DNA of 64,000 nt from Elysia chlorotica (GCA_003991915.1 RQTK01000013.1:430457-494456); one strand, 5' to 3'. Shown: positions 11,150-26,047, counted from the first letter of the stretch. Program-made: numbers and translations. The notes: a model not told the origin generated them from the sequence alone.

Positions 11150-13272
11150 CTTTGCATCCTTTGTCTTAAGTATTTAGTGAACTGTGTATGCGATATATAG
11201 TTGAATAGCGCAGATATGTTCAGTTAAAATGAAGCTTTTAGTTTGTCTTCGTGGTTATGAAAGTTCCATCAAGTTACACAATGATAAGGAGAAATGGGCG
11301 TTCATCTTCTTACTACATTCACGGGTAGTAATAATAATAGACTCTGAATGAAAAAATGGCAATACTAGAATCTATGTTCACAAGTAGTAATCGTACTCTA
11401 TATTTATAAATGACAACAATAGAATCTGGTTCACAAGTAGTAATAATACTCTACATTTATGTGGGGCATTAATAGACTAGCACAAGCACAAAATTAATAC
11501 TTCAGACCAATCCTCTCCAGTTTGGAACATTTTCTTTACAAATGTACATTATTTCAGCCACGGCCCTATTTTATTTCCTGTTGCACCACATGTCAACTCT
11601 TTAATGAAAAGCGATTTATACCAAATATTTTTCGATGAAAGGCACAACAGAACATGGAGCGCGCTGCCGGTTATAAATACTTGTTATTTCCTGAGGTGTC
11701 CGTACATGGCAGAGTTTTTTTCACTCTGATTTTCCTGTTGGTGCGTCGTTCCTGTTTAGCCAGTTGATATCTGAAAATAAAGATCACAATGTCACCATTG
11801 TAGGAAATTTTATTCTTTTTGTTTTTGTTTCGTTTTTTTGTGTGTGTGTAATTTCCATCTTAAACATAAGACAAAAAAGATATGAAATTATTTGTGTCAT
11901 TGTTTTATCATATTTTACACATAAATCTGCTAAAGTTTAACTTTACGTAATGCGGTTTTAAACAAGTCTAAAGTTTGACAATTACAAAATTAAAATAATT
12001 ATGATAATGGCAATATTATTGAAACAAAATTAACAATACTCTAAGAAGTCTTGTATTAATACTATTAATCACCATTTAAATCGAAATGAACATTTGCATA
12101 CAAAAATGCCTCTCTCTAATTCGGCAAAGGAGAAGCATGGTCTTATTTCTATATGTCTGACTATCTTAACGTTTGTTCAACATACAATATCATCCAACCA
12201 TCTAGGGAATCAGGGTGATCGAGTCTTTTTGCATAGCTAGACTTATATCTGTCGACGTACCGCCTACACGTCTATTTCGTCTAATCTATTATTGATTTCT
12301 ATTTTGAAGTATATTTTAGAGTGATGTACACCAATCCAACAAATTGTTGGGTTATTTTTTAGTATTATCATCGAACTAGAATATCCAACAAAGCGAGGAA
12401 GGTAATAATAGAGTAACTTAAGTTTAATTCAATCCAGATTTAACAACCCTCAACGTTAGGCTAGAACATAAAAGAACATCAAAAGATCCCAGCAATCCCG
12501 TATGAAGAAGTAAAAAGAATCAAATACCAAAAATACTCTCTCAAGGAAATTCTCGACTTGACCATATTCAAACTACAATCCTTTACCTAAAAAAACCTAA
12601 TGCAAGTATAATACTTTAAAAGTATGATGCTATCAAAGAGAGCAAGCATGAAAGCGATGAAGTTTTCCACAATACTCACAATTTGTAAAAATCCACAAGC
12701 TTAAAAATTGTTGTATAAATCAAAGTAGACAGTTAAACAAAGTCAGCTCAATTCATAGAAACGAAATTATTCATATGAAATAAACATACATGTCAGTGTT
12801 AAAAATAGTGGTAAGTGAATCTTAGCTAAAACATCTACGTCATATTGAAATGACAGGTTTAAACTTCATCCTATCAGTTATAATTGTATGGGTATCTAGG
12901 GTATTATTTCACTTCTCATTCGTCAGTAATCTTAACCCCTCAACCCTTAAACGTTTACAGTCTCTGACTTTCTTTTATGTATTACTAATATGTATTACTC
13001 CCTTCTTCCCTCTCCGTTTTTCTTAGCATGCGATTTTTTGTCTATTCGCAATTACCGTTAGTTCAGCTTTAACCTTTATCAAGGCTCTTTCTGTAATAAT
13101 TTACGTTTTTAATAAACAGGTTCAAGTGAAAGAAATCGATGTTTACTGGAATCCTCCCCCTACGCGCTCTACAAAACCGTACCAGGTCGATAATGCGTGC
13201 TCTTAAAATAGCTCTCGCTTCCGACTCGCGGTGAGTACAGACTCTCTATGGGCAGTCGCCGCGCCTATGTGG

Positions 13273-13277
<5 letters not shown>
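11150..13277. other. AT-rich non-coding stretch
   Basis: I see no gene or RNA. Phrases such as CACAAGTAGTAAT recur at 11380-11450 as a short local duplication. Otherwise the sequence is unremarkable. Confidence 0.5.
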
Positions 13278-13346
<69 letters not shown>

Positions 13347-13383
13347 AAGAGGGGAGAGGAGAGAGAAAAAGAGAGAGAAAGAA

Positions 13384-13435
<52 letters not shown>

Positions 13436-13530
13436 AAGAGGGGAGAGGGAGAGAGAGAAAGATGGATAGATAGAAAGAGGGAGAGAGAGGGATAGAGAGA
13501 GGGACAGAAAGGGGAGAGAGAGAGCAGCTA
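13278..13530. repeat. (GA)n-rich polypurine tract
   Basis: About 250 nt of plus-strand purines, with two perfect (GA)n blocks (about 13279-13343 and 13391-13432) separated by GAAAGAGGGGAGAGG-type sequence that itself repeats after the second block. Arg-Glu and Ser-Leu repeat frames on the two strands are artefacts. Confidence 0.93.
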
Positions 13531-15440
13531 CTAAGCAACAGCAGTAAGTATAGAAGCTGGTTCCATCGCTTGTAAATCTGATAACATTGCAAGTGGTCTG
13601 CCTTCAAAGTTAAGACGTGGAAGACTAAAAAGATTAGGAGGTTAATTGAGGTATTTTGGAAAGGGAAAAAGGAAATAGATAGAAAGGGTGGAGAAAACTG
13701 GGTACGGGAAAGCCTTCAAATCGATAGAGGAGTCGTTCGTAATATTGTGCATATGTAAAGGAACGAGGGTCAGACTGTATGAGGAAAAGATGCAGAAAAA
13801 TGAAAAAAAACAAAATGTGGAAGCAAGAGAGATGCTGATATTTGCTTACATTTTCATAGCCATCGGTCGTAATTAAATAGTATGCTTTAAGAAATATTCT
13901 CTGATGATAATCTTTTTTCCCAAAAGAGGAGAACAGTTACATAATTAGCAAACAGACAATCTGTCACACTGTCGGTTGTGTAAACAAACAATGACGGGAT
14001 GCGGTGAAGCCAAACATGAAGAGACAGACAAAGACAGCTTCTGTTTGCCTCAAGGTTTTAGAGAATGTGGAGATAGCACTGAGGATGGAAGCGCTTGAGG
14101 CACGCGGAAGGAAAACACGCAAGAGACAGCTTAAATAATAAAACAGGACAAATGGCAATTCCGGTGACGATTTTTCTTTCATCTTGGAGTGCGATACATG
14201 AGGAACAAACCAAGTTGGGGCTGAACGTTTTGAGTTCAAAATCACGTGATGTTTGAATCCAGTTCACTTTTCCATTTCCATGTTTCGTTTGCTTGTTGGT
14301 TGTTTTTTATTGTTGTCCTTTATATATTCAAAATACAAAATGAAAAAAGTATGATTCTTCTTTTTTCAAGTATTGCCATCAAAGAACCCACGGAGAATGG
14401 AAACGCAGTTGAAAATTTTGCATTTTTCAGAAAATTTATTTGTGAAACATTTCAAACTGAATTCAATTTTCCATATTTTATTGTTGTTTTTTGTTTTATT
14501 TTGTTTTGTTTGTTGTTGTTGTTTTTTACATATACTTTGTGCCACTGTGTTAACGGTTTTCTATGAGAGCGAAAGTGAAAGTTGAAATGTAGATAAAAAG
14601 AACATCATATCGAACATTCAGTAAGTACTTCTACCAAACGCTATCTGCGATAAGCAGTCGTAACACTCAATTATTTCATGTTCTGCTATAAATGTCTTTT
14701 CAAAAAAAAACTAGACTATAATTACAACCAAAAACAGATTTTTAGAACTCACTAGGTTGAAGAAAAAAAGTCGATATCCTTTAAAATATCACCTGGCCCC
14801 CTCTGTAAAGCTAGTCAAGCGCCAGTTTTGTCGGTTTTGACTCAGAAAAAAAATTGTAACGTTAGTTGTTGGTTTGTATCGCTTTTGTATAAGTGCAACG
14901 CTTTAACCTGATATTAGGTGTGTTCACTATAATTATCTCAATGGTGCATATACAATCCATCTCCAGATCTCAAAAAAAAAAAAGACAAGACCAGCTATAA
15001 CAATCTAATACCAGGGTGCTGTTTGACAATTTTTTAAAGTGATAATTTTATGAGACTCTGCTAGATACCGCTTGTATATCTTAGCTGTTTGAGTCCTTTG
15101 GATAAGCTACTCATGCAAAGCCGTAAATTTTGTCATCGATATAATGATGTAACCATACCTTATAATGACATGTTCAATATCCAATGATAAGAGGAATAGT
15201 CCTCCACAGAAGCATAAGCATATATTTTAAAACGAATTTATCTAAAAATCTGAGACCGCAATTTATATTCTGATATAATCTATAACTAAGCCATTCATTG
15301 CCATTTCTACAATACACGAGGAACCATTTCCTGTTGAATATTGGCTTTCCTCGTGACGCAAGGCACCATTTCATGGGCTTTAATTCTGGAGTATTCGCAG
15401 TCTCCCTGACGGATGGCTCTCAGCGGCCAGTGTAGCACCG
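13531..15440. other. Non-coding stretch
   Basis: No supportable gene. Several short open frames occur but none has a domain, codon pattern or paired splice sites that I can defend. Confidence 0.45.
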
Positions 15441-15473
15441 CCCCCCTCCCCCCCCCCCACACACACACACACC
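15441..15473. repeat. Poly-C followed by (CA)n
   Basis: A C-run interrupted by one T is followed directly by a short CA repeat. Confidence 0.9.
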
Positions 15474-17066
15474 CTCGCATCACAGTAGAGCCAGTGCTAA
15501 TAATAAGTCCTGGCTCCTTTTGATATCGAGCTCGATCGATAGTTTTGACAGGTGATTTGTCACCAGTGTCTTCTGGTTTAGTCTTTAAAGATTTTCACCA
15601 GTCACCGACCCATTTCGACTTTATCGGAATTAAACCTTTCAACCCGTTAACAAAAAAATGCTCATAACCCAAATAGTAATCAGCAGATTTTTTATTGGTT
15701 TCAGGTTGAAAAGGAATAAACATTTCTTTTAAGAATATTCACCCAAAACATAAAAATTTAATTTTTATCAACATTATTCGCCAGAGTACCAGCGGAAACT
15801 GTACAGCACAAAGTTTCAGGTACTCCAAAGATTAGTAATAGAACCTTTTTCTATATTTAAAAATCATAATAGATTCTAGTGCACTATTTTGGCGACACGA
15901 ATTAAAAACGTACAACGTGTGTATACAGTTACTGGCGTCGCTATAGTCATGCGAATCAACCAAAGTTTTAGAATATTGAATTATTGTTATAATAATCGCA
16001 TCTGTTGTATTGCTTGATGTAGAATCAATCATTTCTGATTTGTATAAATCCATAGGTTTGAAATAGAGATTAAGTTGCTGTTTCTATAACAGCTAAAACC
16101 AACGCACCCTAGGTTGTTAATGTATACACAACAGTCGTGGGTGTGATCAAACCGGAACTTGTCTGCCGGAAACACTTTTCAATATCCGTTTTTTTCCTGA
16201 TTTATTGATATCAACCAGTGACAGAGATTCCTGACATTTTTTTATTGTGTTATTTATTATTTAACTTTCTTTCCATGGCATTTTTCCAATGTACACTGTG
16301 TTCTTGTTTTTTATATTTAGAAAATATCCGAAACTTTTTTTTTATAAAATGATCCTCAATTTCTTTATTTACTCAAGTTTTAGATACTGTTACAGCTCAA
16401 TTATTGCTTCATTTTCATCTCTTGATTTTTGTTGAAATCAATCGAGAGGTGCTTAATATGGTGACATACCATTTATAATTAAATATTTGTGATTTCATTG
16501 ATGTCCACCATCTCTTACCACCAAAAATTCGTCTGTGTAAGTTTTTTTTTCAGTCGTAATACGCTCGTATTATTAAATTTTCTATCCATTTGATCAGCTG
16601 CAGATTAATGAAAATTTGTTGAAAGAGGAGTCCATTTCTATGACAACACACAACTTTGTGTTTTGTTTTGCGTAGACCACGGCATTGCTAACCTAATACA
16701 GAAAAATGGTAACACTTAGATGGTTGCAAAATTAATAAGGCTTCCATCGTTCTAGGAAATCAAGTACTGTCGTAATCAGACTTAACCTGTTTTTCTTGGA
16801 CAACATCAGGGAAATTGTCCCATTTTTCTATTTGCATGAAAAAGCATACGTTCATTGTCTACGCATTTCTTACTTTCAGTGTCCATTTATCTAATGAAAT
16901 CCAGTTCATAACAAACAAAAAAGCGTCAGGGACTATAAAGACTGTTTGAACATGAAGTATGTTTTGGAGCAAAATTTTTTCAAGTTTGTAGAAAGTTCTT
17001 CTGATGTATCTCTTTCTAATTAAAATCTAGGATCCAGGCTATTTTTCTTGATTTCTCCGTACTTTT

Positions 17067-17070
<4 letters not shown>
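15474..17070. other. AT-rich non-coding stretch
   Basis: I see nothing beyond T-runs and short chance open frames. Confidence 0.45.
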
Positions 17071-17120
<50 letters not shown>

Positions 17121-17345
17121 NNNNNNNNNNNNNNNNNNNNNNNNNNNNNNNNNNNNNNNNNNNNNNNNNNNNNNNNNNNNNNNNNNNNNNNNNNNNNNNN
17201 NNNNNNNNNNNNNNNNNNNNNNNNNNNNNNNNNNNNNNNNNNNNNNNNNNNNNNNNNNNNNNNNNNNNNNNNNNNNNNNNNNNNNNNNNNNNNNNNNNNN
17301 NNNNNNNNNNNNNNNNNNNNNNNNNNNNNNNNNNNNNNNNNNNNN

Positions 17346-17394
<49 letters not shown>

Positions 17395-17396
17395 TT
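17071..17396. repeat. (CT)n, 225-nt assembly gap, then (TCTA)n
   Basis: A perfect CT run enters a block of N at 17121-17345 and the sequence leaves it as TCTA repeats to about 17396. The gap is thus inside a compound microsatellite, and its stated size may be only an estimate. Confidence 0.95.
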
Positions 17397-18634
17397 ATTC
17401 CAATATATATTTTTTCCTCTCTGTCTGCAATTCGCTCTCTCCCCAGTTCTAAAACTCTACACTCACCGCCTTTTTCTATTTGGGTTTCCTTACTAGGCCT
17501 GCCACGCTTCTTTTTTAATACAATATAATGATTTATTTTAATTATTTCATGCACGAAAAACCCAAACTCACGTACGAAATAATTGATCAATTTTTTCAGC
17601 CACCTTCAACATGATCATTTGCACAGAAGAGGAGAAGATAAGAAACCATAAAAGCTCTCGTCTAATTTTTCAGATTCTGATTCGTTGCAGGCTAACATTC
17701 TTCAAGTCAATATTTCTTTCGGAAGAGATAATGTTAAATCAGACTTTGTTAAATATGTTGTTGTTTTTTTCAGTCCTCTCAAATGTGGGTGACTGAAATA
17801 TGTTAACTTAGTGTCCATTTTTGTTTCTACACTACTTTAAAACTCATAATAGATTTCATTAACCAACCAACAAACAAACTCATCAAAATTATAATTATTA
17901 AGTCTGTTTTGTTCCTTTTCTTTTTTTTTAGATTTTTTTTGTACGTAGCAATAGTGGGTTTGATTTAGAACGCATTTATGAAAAGAAAATAATTGGTTCG
18001 ACTTGAAAAATTTGTGGAAGGGCATAAACAAAAAAAATACGTAAACAAAGAGTCAATGACAAATCTGATACATGAATATAAATTTATTGCAGAAAATTTG
18101 TCATCGAATAAAAGCATTTAAAGCCGATACTTTGCTTACGTGTTCGACCTGACAATCGAGGGGTTGGAGAGGAGAACTCAGGTATAAGAAAAAAATAATC
18201 GTATCTGTCTGTCTAGATTAAAAGAATAAGTATTGGTGGTTTGTTTTTTCTGTCTATCGTGAAGTTTTACACGTCGCAATGCAAAAACCCCGTTAGAATG
18301 TGCTTACTTCTCAAAGTATGTCCGGGACAAAACTACTGCCAAAAAATGTGAATATCAATGTTGTTTGGATTAATTGAATGATTTTTTATACCCAGACCCA
18401 AGAACGATTATTATTATTTAACTAATCGCATCATTTATGAGAGGTCTTGTTTTTATGTTATATTCTGCTTTAAAGAATCATTCGATATTTTCCGCGAGAC
18501 CAAAATTAAAAATCTCTCGTGTATATTACAGGTGACGGCTTAGATATTTTGCAGTAAGAGTTGTGTAATCACAAAATGATGGATTGTATTATAAATCATA
18601 AAGAAATCGTGAATGTATAAATAAAATTGATTGA
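17397..18634. other. AT-rich non-coding stretch
   Basis: No gene or element recognised. Confidence 0.45.
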
Positions 18635-18635
18635 C

Positions 18636-18698
<63 letters not shown>

Positions 18699-18734
18699 GG
18701 ATAGATAGATAGATAGAGAAAATTATTGATTAAC

Positions 18735-18797
<63 letters not shown>

Positions 18798-18798
18798 C
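18635..18798. repeat. (GATA)n and (TGAT)n compound microsatellite
   Basis: About 80 nt of GATA units (18636-18717) is followed, after a 17-nt spacer, by about 64 nt of TGAT units (18735-18798). Confidence 0.95.
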
Positions 18799-19135
18799 AG
18801 ATCAATAAAATAGCAAGATAAATGTATTTTTATTGATACAGAGGTTTGTAAATGATAAAATTAGTTGTTATGGGCCCTTCAAATTAAAAATCTACCGCTT
18901 TGAAAACTATATCAATAAAAGAGATGGACATTTAGTAATTAAAAAAATGAATACAGGGTGCATTTTTAAGACATAAACGGAACGTTTGAATTGTTAGAGA
19001 TCAGGAGGAAGTTTGCTTGTTTATGAGTTTTTTGTGTGTTTGTTTTTTTTTGTTTTTTTTTTTTTTTGTTTTTTGTTGTTGTTTTTGTATGGAAGGAGAC
19101 ATATCAAAATGTTACAAAGATACAAAAGAAAGCAG

Positions 19136-19138
<3 letters not shown>

Positions 19139-19219
<81 letters not shown>

Positions 19220-19345
19220 TCGAAAAACAGACAGATAGGCAGACAGACAGACAGACAAAGAAAGACAGACAGACACAGACCGAGACAGAGACGTGGGAGT
19301 TACAGAGACAGAGTAATAGAAAGACAGGGAGAGAGGACGTAAGCT
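19139..19345. repeat. (GA)n followed by (GACA)n
   Basis: A perfect (GA) run (about 19139-19211) passes into imperfect GACA repeats to about 19290 and then mixed purine sequence. Open frames across it are artefacts. Confidence 0.93.
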
Positions 19346-19399
19346 AACAGTGACACACACACACATGCACACATAGAGGGAGAGAGGGAGAGAGTAAGA

Positions 19400-22000
19400 G
19401 AGGCGGGGGGTGGGGTGGAAAGAGTATTAGCATGTTTAATAATCGCCTTTTCTAAAAATGATCGTATTCATTTTTGTCAGATTCTTTCGCTCTACTTTTT
19501 CGTAATAAGACATTAGGCTTTTTCAAAATTTCGTGTATTCATATCTCACGAATAAGAAAATAAAAAATTAAATTAATGTTTTTATCGTTACCTTTATTCA
19601 TGATAGCATTCAACACCTATTTGTCTTTCTCTCTCTCTCTAACACTCAAACTGCATCATAGTTATTACTGGGTGGAAAACAAAAGATGAGAGTTTTTGGA
19701 TGATAGTATATTTACTTCTTAAAAGAGAAAATATAATGATTTGAGGTATGAAAAAAAGTTATCAAGAGAAGCGAGAATACCTATGTTCTACTTTTTTTTT
19801 TGCCTTAAGACACTATTATCTTATAAGTAACAAGAAATGTGCTATGTGAAAGCTTTTTAGTGTGAACGGAGGTTTTCAACATATGAAGGGAAATAAATGA
19901 AGTCAATAAAATAATATTTAAGTAAGATTTTAAATGAGCTTATTATTGCTCTGTAAATCATAGAAACCTAGCTACAGGGTAACGTATTTAGATATTTTGC
20001 AACATAATTTTTGTTATTCATAAATTCTATCAGATTTTCAATAAATTTGCAAAGATTAATTTTCCAAAAAGCAGTACAGTACATCTTTAATATTTTTTGC
20101 ATATTTAGATTTGAGAAAATATATTTTTGTTGTATTAAATGCTAACAGAGACTCGGGCTACAAATAAATTATTATAGCGCAATGTGGTGTTGCTAAAGCA
20201 GCGGGGTAAGTTTTCATGAAAACGAACTCTTTCCAAAGAAGAACAAGTGTGATGTTACTTAAAATGGGTGGGTGTAAATCCCTTTGTGCAGTATAGACTA
20301 TTGTTATGTGCATTTGGTTCTATTTCAATGACACATGGGTGCAGTAATACTTTATATTTTTATTATTTTTTATATGTTTATGTTAAAAGGACAAAACTGC
20401 ATTATTTTTGCCCGTAACATTCTGGAGGGATGAATAAATCAACTGCGAGTTGTGGCCACTTTTCAATAGATATTTATTTAATTAATTGTAAAAATTGTCT
20501 AACCAATCTCACCAAAATGCAGATTTAACACGCAAGCATATGATATATTGTAGGCCCCATATGTATCGTAGTCATGTGTCGGCCCACTCGTTAGTGATTT
20601 TGCTAGTATTCACTGGTGGTCTGCTGGAAGGACAATGACTGGACAAATACAGTGAAAAAGCCTTGGACAATGTGGTGTGTCACTCGGCTAGCTGTGCTGA
20701 CCAGTCTGTGGCGAGTCTCAGTTAGCGTGATTATCTGAAAGAGATCGATCGCATCTCCCCGCCATGTCAGGACTTCTTCCATTCAGTGGCCGCTGGCTAC
20801 ACCAGAGCGACACTGGAGCCGCGGTAGGGCTACAGCAGCGCTCGACCCGCCTTGATATGTACACATAAATCAATCTCGCGGAGACAGACTCTTCTCACTC
20901 TCATGAAAACGAAGAGTGGAAAATTTGTCTAAGAACTTCCGGAGTTTTTAGTCTTCCGCGCTATAGAGCGAACTCAGTAGTCTTGCTAGACCAAGTGACT
21001 TTGATCAAGTTTGTGAAGCCCTTGAGGGGCGGTGCTTTAATTTGGTTTCGTGACTTAGGAAAATCTAAATGATAGTACTTAGCAGGGGGTAGCTTGACCA
21101 TGCATTTCTGGGGAAAAACCTTCTAGCCAATCATTTCCAAGAAAGACTTGAGCGACTTTTGTTTGGGAATATTTTCGGTTCAAAATCTGAAAAATTAGGA
21201 TCAATGATACTGAGAAGATATTTAATATGACGCATAATTAAGCAATTAAGAGCATTTTTAAATTTTACTTTACGGTAATGCCGTTTGTTACGATGAAGAT
21301 TATATCTAAGACCAAAAGGACACGCGACATCTTGGTTAAGTTGAACTGCTTGGACTGCTCGATCAATGTCGTGCAGAGCTATGGGTAATGATGTAATTCT
21401 TGTTTACTTGAATGGTATTAGAGTTAAATGCCAGGAAAAACTGATAATCACGACCACTTTACCTTTGTCTCAAATTTATGATGAAACATAACACTAACGC
21501 TCTTTGTTCCTCCTAGGATTTCAGTTGACGAAGAGACCAAGTTCTAGCCATATGAGTTGAACTAAGGGGCAGATATTCTCGTATAATTATTCAAGAGAGA
21601 AAAAAACGGGAAATAGCGTTCTTCATTGAAGTTAATTCGAACATAACAAACTATAAATTAATGGTTTAGGGGCAATATCATATTTAAATGCAACTAAACT
21701 CGTTGACGTCTAACTGGTAGCTTAATCCTGCTGGTCTAATTCATTCATTGCTATTATTCTTTTAGTTCTTGTCAATGTGCTCTATTCTACCGGAGTATCA
21801 ACACATTTCTGGTCATTGATTTCATATCCATTATTTAGCTATTTTGGTTTAATCCAGGCGCTGTTTTCTTTATGACCAATGAAGTTTAGACCATAGAGCA
21901 ATTCCATTAAATTTACGGCTTCACAATGAGGTTTCCCCTTGGGATTAGTTTTTATTTTGTTTTTCTTTATTTATTTTTGGTGTTGTTGTTGTTTTTTGTG
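19400..22000. other. Mostly AT-rich non-coding stretch with one CpG-rich patch
   Basis: No gene is supportable. The patch at about 20700-20970 is clearly richer in G+C and CpG than its surroundings and could hide a promoter or first exon. Its only ATG frame (20763) runs 35 codons to a stop. Confidence 0.4.
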
Positions 22001-22009
22001 AGTGTTTGT

Positions 22010-22045
22010 GTGCGTGTGTGTGTAGAAAGGCGGGGGGGGGGGGCT
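22010..22045. repeat. (GT)n and poly-G
   Basis: A short GT run is followed by GGCGGGGGGGGGGG. Confidence 0.85.
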
Positions 22046-22358
22046 TGGTTGTTTTTTTCTCTTCGGCTCCACTTCTAACTTCTTTGAATGTGTTTAAGAT
22101 TTTTTAAACTTTCATAAGAATAATCGCCTAAAAAGTTAATCATTTAACAGAAGAATTTGATGCAACAGAGCTAAAAAAACACTATAAGTTTAGTTCCTTT
22201 ATCTCTTTTGTATTTTTATTTTTGTCACTTTTTTTTCTTTTTTCCTCTGTGCTTTATCCAAAATCTGAAAAGTACTGTTCAAAGTCGACGCCTTTTGTGT
22301 ATAAACAGTATGTCCTTAGCGTGGGAAAAACGTTTAAAACATGAAACTCTACAACACA

Positions 22359-22389
22359 ACACACGCACACACACACACACACACACACA
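22359..22389. repeat. (CA)n microsatellite
   Basis: A short, nearly perfect CA run. Confidence 0.9.
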
Positions 22390-25300
22390 AAGAGATTATC
22401 TTGCCTGGAGCAATTTATGGTGGGTTTTATTTTAGTTTTTTTTCATTTTGATCAATGTAAATTGATTTTGAGGACCTGCCCACGCTTTTTATTTTAATTA
22501 TAGATCCATTATCTGGATCACCGCAAGACAAAATACAGAGCCTTTCCTAACTATGTCGAAGCAAGCTAGGAGACATTGATCTATGCTGCTGGGTGCTAAA
22601 GCCTCATGATTGTTCTTTCTTTCTTTTTCGTCTGACCTAGATATTGTCTTTGAATCGATATTCTGTTAGATTAAAGCTTTGTTTCAATTTTAACAGCTTT
22701 ATTGTCTTTTATTTAGAAAGTCCGAGGTCAATTCTCTTCAAAATCATACAGATGTTGTTCGAAACCAATCGAGTTTTTTTTTACTTGTTAAATTGCTTTT
22801 GCACAAAACATTTAAAGTTCAAACCTTTTTTTCCTGAATGGAAACCTGATGAAATACCGGCCACTAAGTATAATTATACAACTCCACACCGCAATTAGAC
22901 ATTTAGGCGACAAATGAGCAACCGCTAAGCCATGAGCTATAAATCAATTAAGGGTGAACAAAACCTAGAAAACCTCAGTCTCATGACTAGACCTAACCAC
23001 CACCGGTGCGGAACAAATGAATGTCGCAACTCACTTTGATGTGGAATGGTCTTTAGCAACAAAGAACAAAGTAGATGAAAAGATCGTGAAAATGTGTTTT
23101 ACGCTTTGCTATTTTTGATGATGTTGATGATTTTTTTGTACGTTTCCTTCCTCACCAACAAGGTATATTCTTTTGAAAATTAATAGAAAATTGTTCGCCT
23201 ACGCTTTTCTATTTTGGGAAACAGGAGAGTTCTGTCGGGTCAATCTAGCTAATTGTGGGTGAAAAATATTTTCTGAAAGCCTTACCCATTGGCTGATGCC
23301 ATTCAAAGAAGGATTTATCCTACTTATAGGTTTCTGCGAACATTTTTTTAAATATTGCAGCTGTTAAGTTTTATGGCTAAAATAAATGGCATGAACAGCA
23401 ATAGGCAGACCGATTAGTTACACCAAATTTTTTTGTATTCTAATTTTAATTGGTAATTTATACCTGTAAACTATTCAGTTCGATATTAATACGATAACAT
23501 ATACAAAAATATCAGAGTGATAAATGTGTATACTCTGGGGTTTTTTTTCCATTGAATACCAACATCTTCATTTCATTCTCCACCGGCAACTCTTACTCTC
23601 CCTGTACTCAGACTGTATTTATGATGTTTTAAATACCAACCGGCACCATTGCCACCGACAAGGATCAATAGTGCAAAGGTGTTAGCGTGCTGAAAAGAAA
23701 TGTTTCTTTACAGCAGCGATGTTGTGTATGTCAATATATTAAGCGGATTCAATTAGTGTAGAACTTGTCTTCACCACATCCACGGAGTCCTTAAAATATC
23801 CTTCGTAGAATAAAATCCGGCGGATTTTTTAAACTTATTCGGATAAATTCTCTTGCAATTATTATTGTCCGGTTTGCCAAAGAAAGGCGGCGGTATAAAG
23901 TTCCTCATATAAAAAGAAAGTTGCTGGGTTAATAGATACCAATCAGTGCGTGGCGATATTAAACTTAAGACAAAGTTTTGTTGATAGTGAAGCACTATTT
24001 ACAAAATAAGAATTTCAGATATTGGACCAAGGAGTTTGACAAGAGCGCAGTGTGGGTATTATCAAATACATCTATACAAAGGAGGGTTTGCAGGTATAGA
24101 TGTATTGGCTAAAGCGTTGTGAACAACTACAAACATCGATCGTTGAGTTGTAAATATTGTAGGTAAGAAGGGCACAGCATCTTGCTCGTGATTTGTGAAG
24201 TAGACCTGGATGCCAACCTCTGGTTGATCTTTTGGAGTATAATATCAATGAAAGTTAGTGGTTTATTTTGGTTATTTTGGAAATTTTTTGTTTTTGAATT
24301 TTCATTTTTATTTCGCTTCTTAAACTGCGCCTGCACGCCTCCCTTTCTTAGACCATGCATAGAATGTAGAAGGATGATTGCGTTTCGGAACAAAAATAAT
24401 CACACATTAGGAGTATCCGATTGCGCATAGGTTGAATCATCCGTTGTTTAAACAATCTGTTCAAATCATAGTTTGAGCTGTTGGTTAATTTTCACCTATA
24501 AAGATATTTCTCTAAAAGTTATATTTATAAAAAATAATCTTCTCTAAGATGTCTTTAAATAAAGTATATATTATAGCACGAAACAATAAACAATACTTTG
24601 CTAATTTGTCTTTGAAAACAATAATTCTGCATCGCTAGCACTTCTAAGTGAGCTAGCATCGGTTGAATAATACCGTGATAAAACCTTTCACACAAAACTG
24701 TGTCTCAACCAAATTTACTGCCGAACAAGCTACAGAGACTCGATAAGAGGCTGAGTAACAAAAATCTTTTCACCCTCGTGCATTTTTTATGACATCCACT
24801 CTGCAAATCACCAAATGAATTTCTCTTCCTGTGAAAATGAAGTTGTCTTTTGTTAAGAACTCGGTGGCTTGACTTTTACCTTTTCAGGTTAACTCATACA
24901 AAGCTGTATGTCGTCATTTCATTCAGACTAAAATAATACTAAAAGCAATCGTAAGAGGAAGGCACATAAAGTGTTCCGTTCTCTCTAATTCTATCTCTGT
25001 TTTGTGGTTTATTTCATTATTGCGCGATAGCTTTCTTTACATCTACGCCTTTTTTGACTTTTTGATTGAGATGATTTTTTTTCTCCCATGGCAATTTTTT
25101 GACAAATCAATCTTAAAGCTGCATTAATATCAAAGAACTGATTGGCATAAATACACATTGCATGTTTTGCTTACCCAGTAGAGAAAAACCGAAGTATGTC
25201 GCAATAACAAGATCCATTTGGAATATTTATAATTTCCATGGTTAGTGGAATCGTATGTTTATGTGAGAGAATTCCATGAATGTTTGTTTACAAAATTAAT

Positions 25301-26040
25301 AACGAAAAATGTTTTGCTGTGGTGCTCTTTTATAAGAGCGTACGTATGTTCGGCTTAATTCGTGAAATAGGACGGGAAAGAAAACTAATTTATCCGAGCA
25401 TGGAATTAATTTCTCCTGAAGCTTTAATGGGCATGCCCTGTCAGTGCCGCTGTGAGTGCCATTGTGGGTTAAACTCTCGCCTTTATAGTGAGGCCTGGTC
25501 GATTCCAGTCCATTGTGTTGATCCCTTGTGTAACGTGGGAACATTGTGGCTGTAAAGGTAGAGCTCTTAAACCGGGTAGAATTTAGAATGATTCAAAAAT
25601 AGCTCAGAAATAAAATTCGGAAAAGCAAAGTTACAAATAAAAGCTAGGGAACCATTGTCGACATAATGGCAGTAAATCAACTTAGTACTGTACAAAAGAA
25701 GGGACAGTATTAAGTAACAACAACAAAACAGCTATGAGTTGTCAAAGATGTGAACGATTATGCAAATAAGTTAAATGATTTTAAGCTAGATTTGTTAACC
25801 ATTATTTTACTAAAGAAACAAAACACCGTATGGAAGAGATGAGGAAAGGGTCTGAGAATCATGGGGAGTGTGTTGTGAGTGAGCATGATGTTGCTTCAGT
25901 TTTTAGGAGTGTAAAAGAAAGAAAATGAGGCGGGCCTGGTGGTTTAAAAGTTTGGGTTCTTCCCATTGTTCTGTGCAGCTCAGCTCAATTTACAGATTGT
26001 TTAAACTAGTCTATACGTGAACACATCTTGCCACCTATTT
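22390..26040. other. AT-rich non-coding stretch
   Basis: I find no coding exon, RNA gene or recognisable element. Open frames reach about 90 codons but carry no domain signal, and opposite-strand frames overlap them. Confidence 0.45.
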
Positions 26041-26047
26041 TGGAAAA

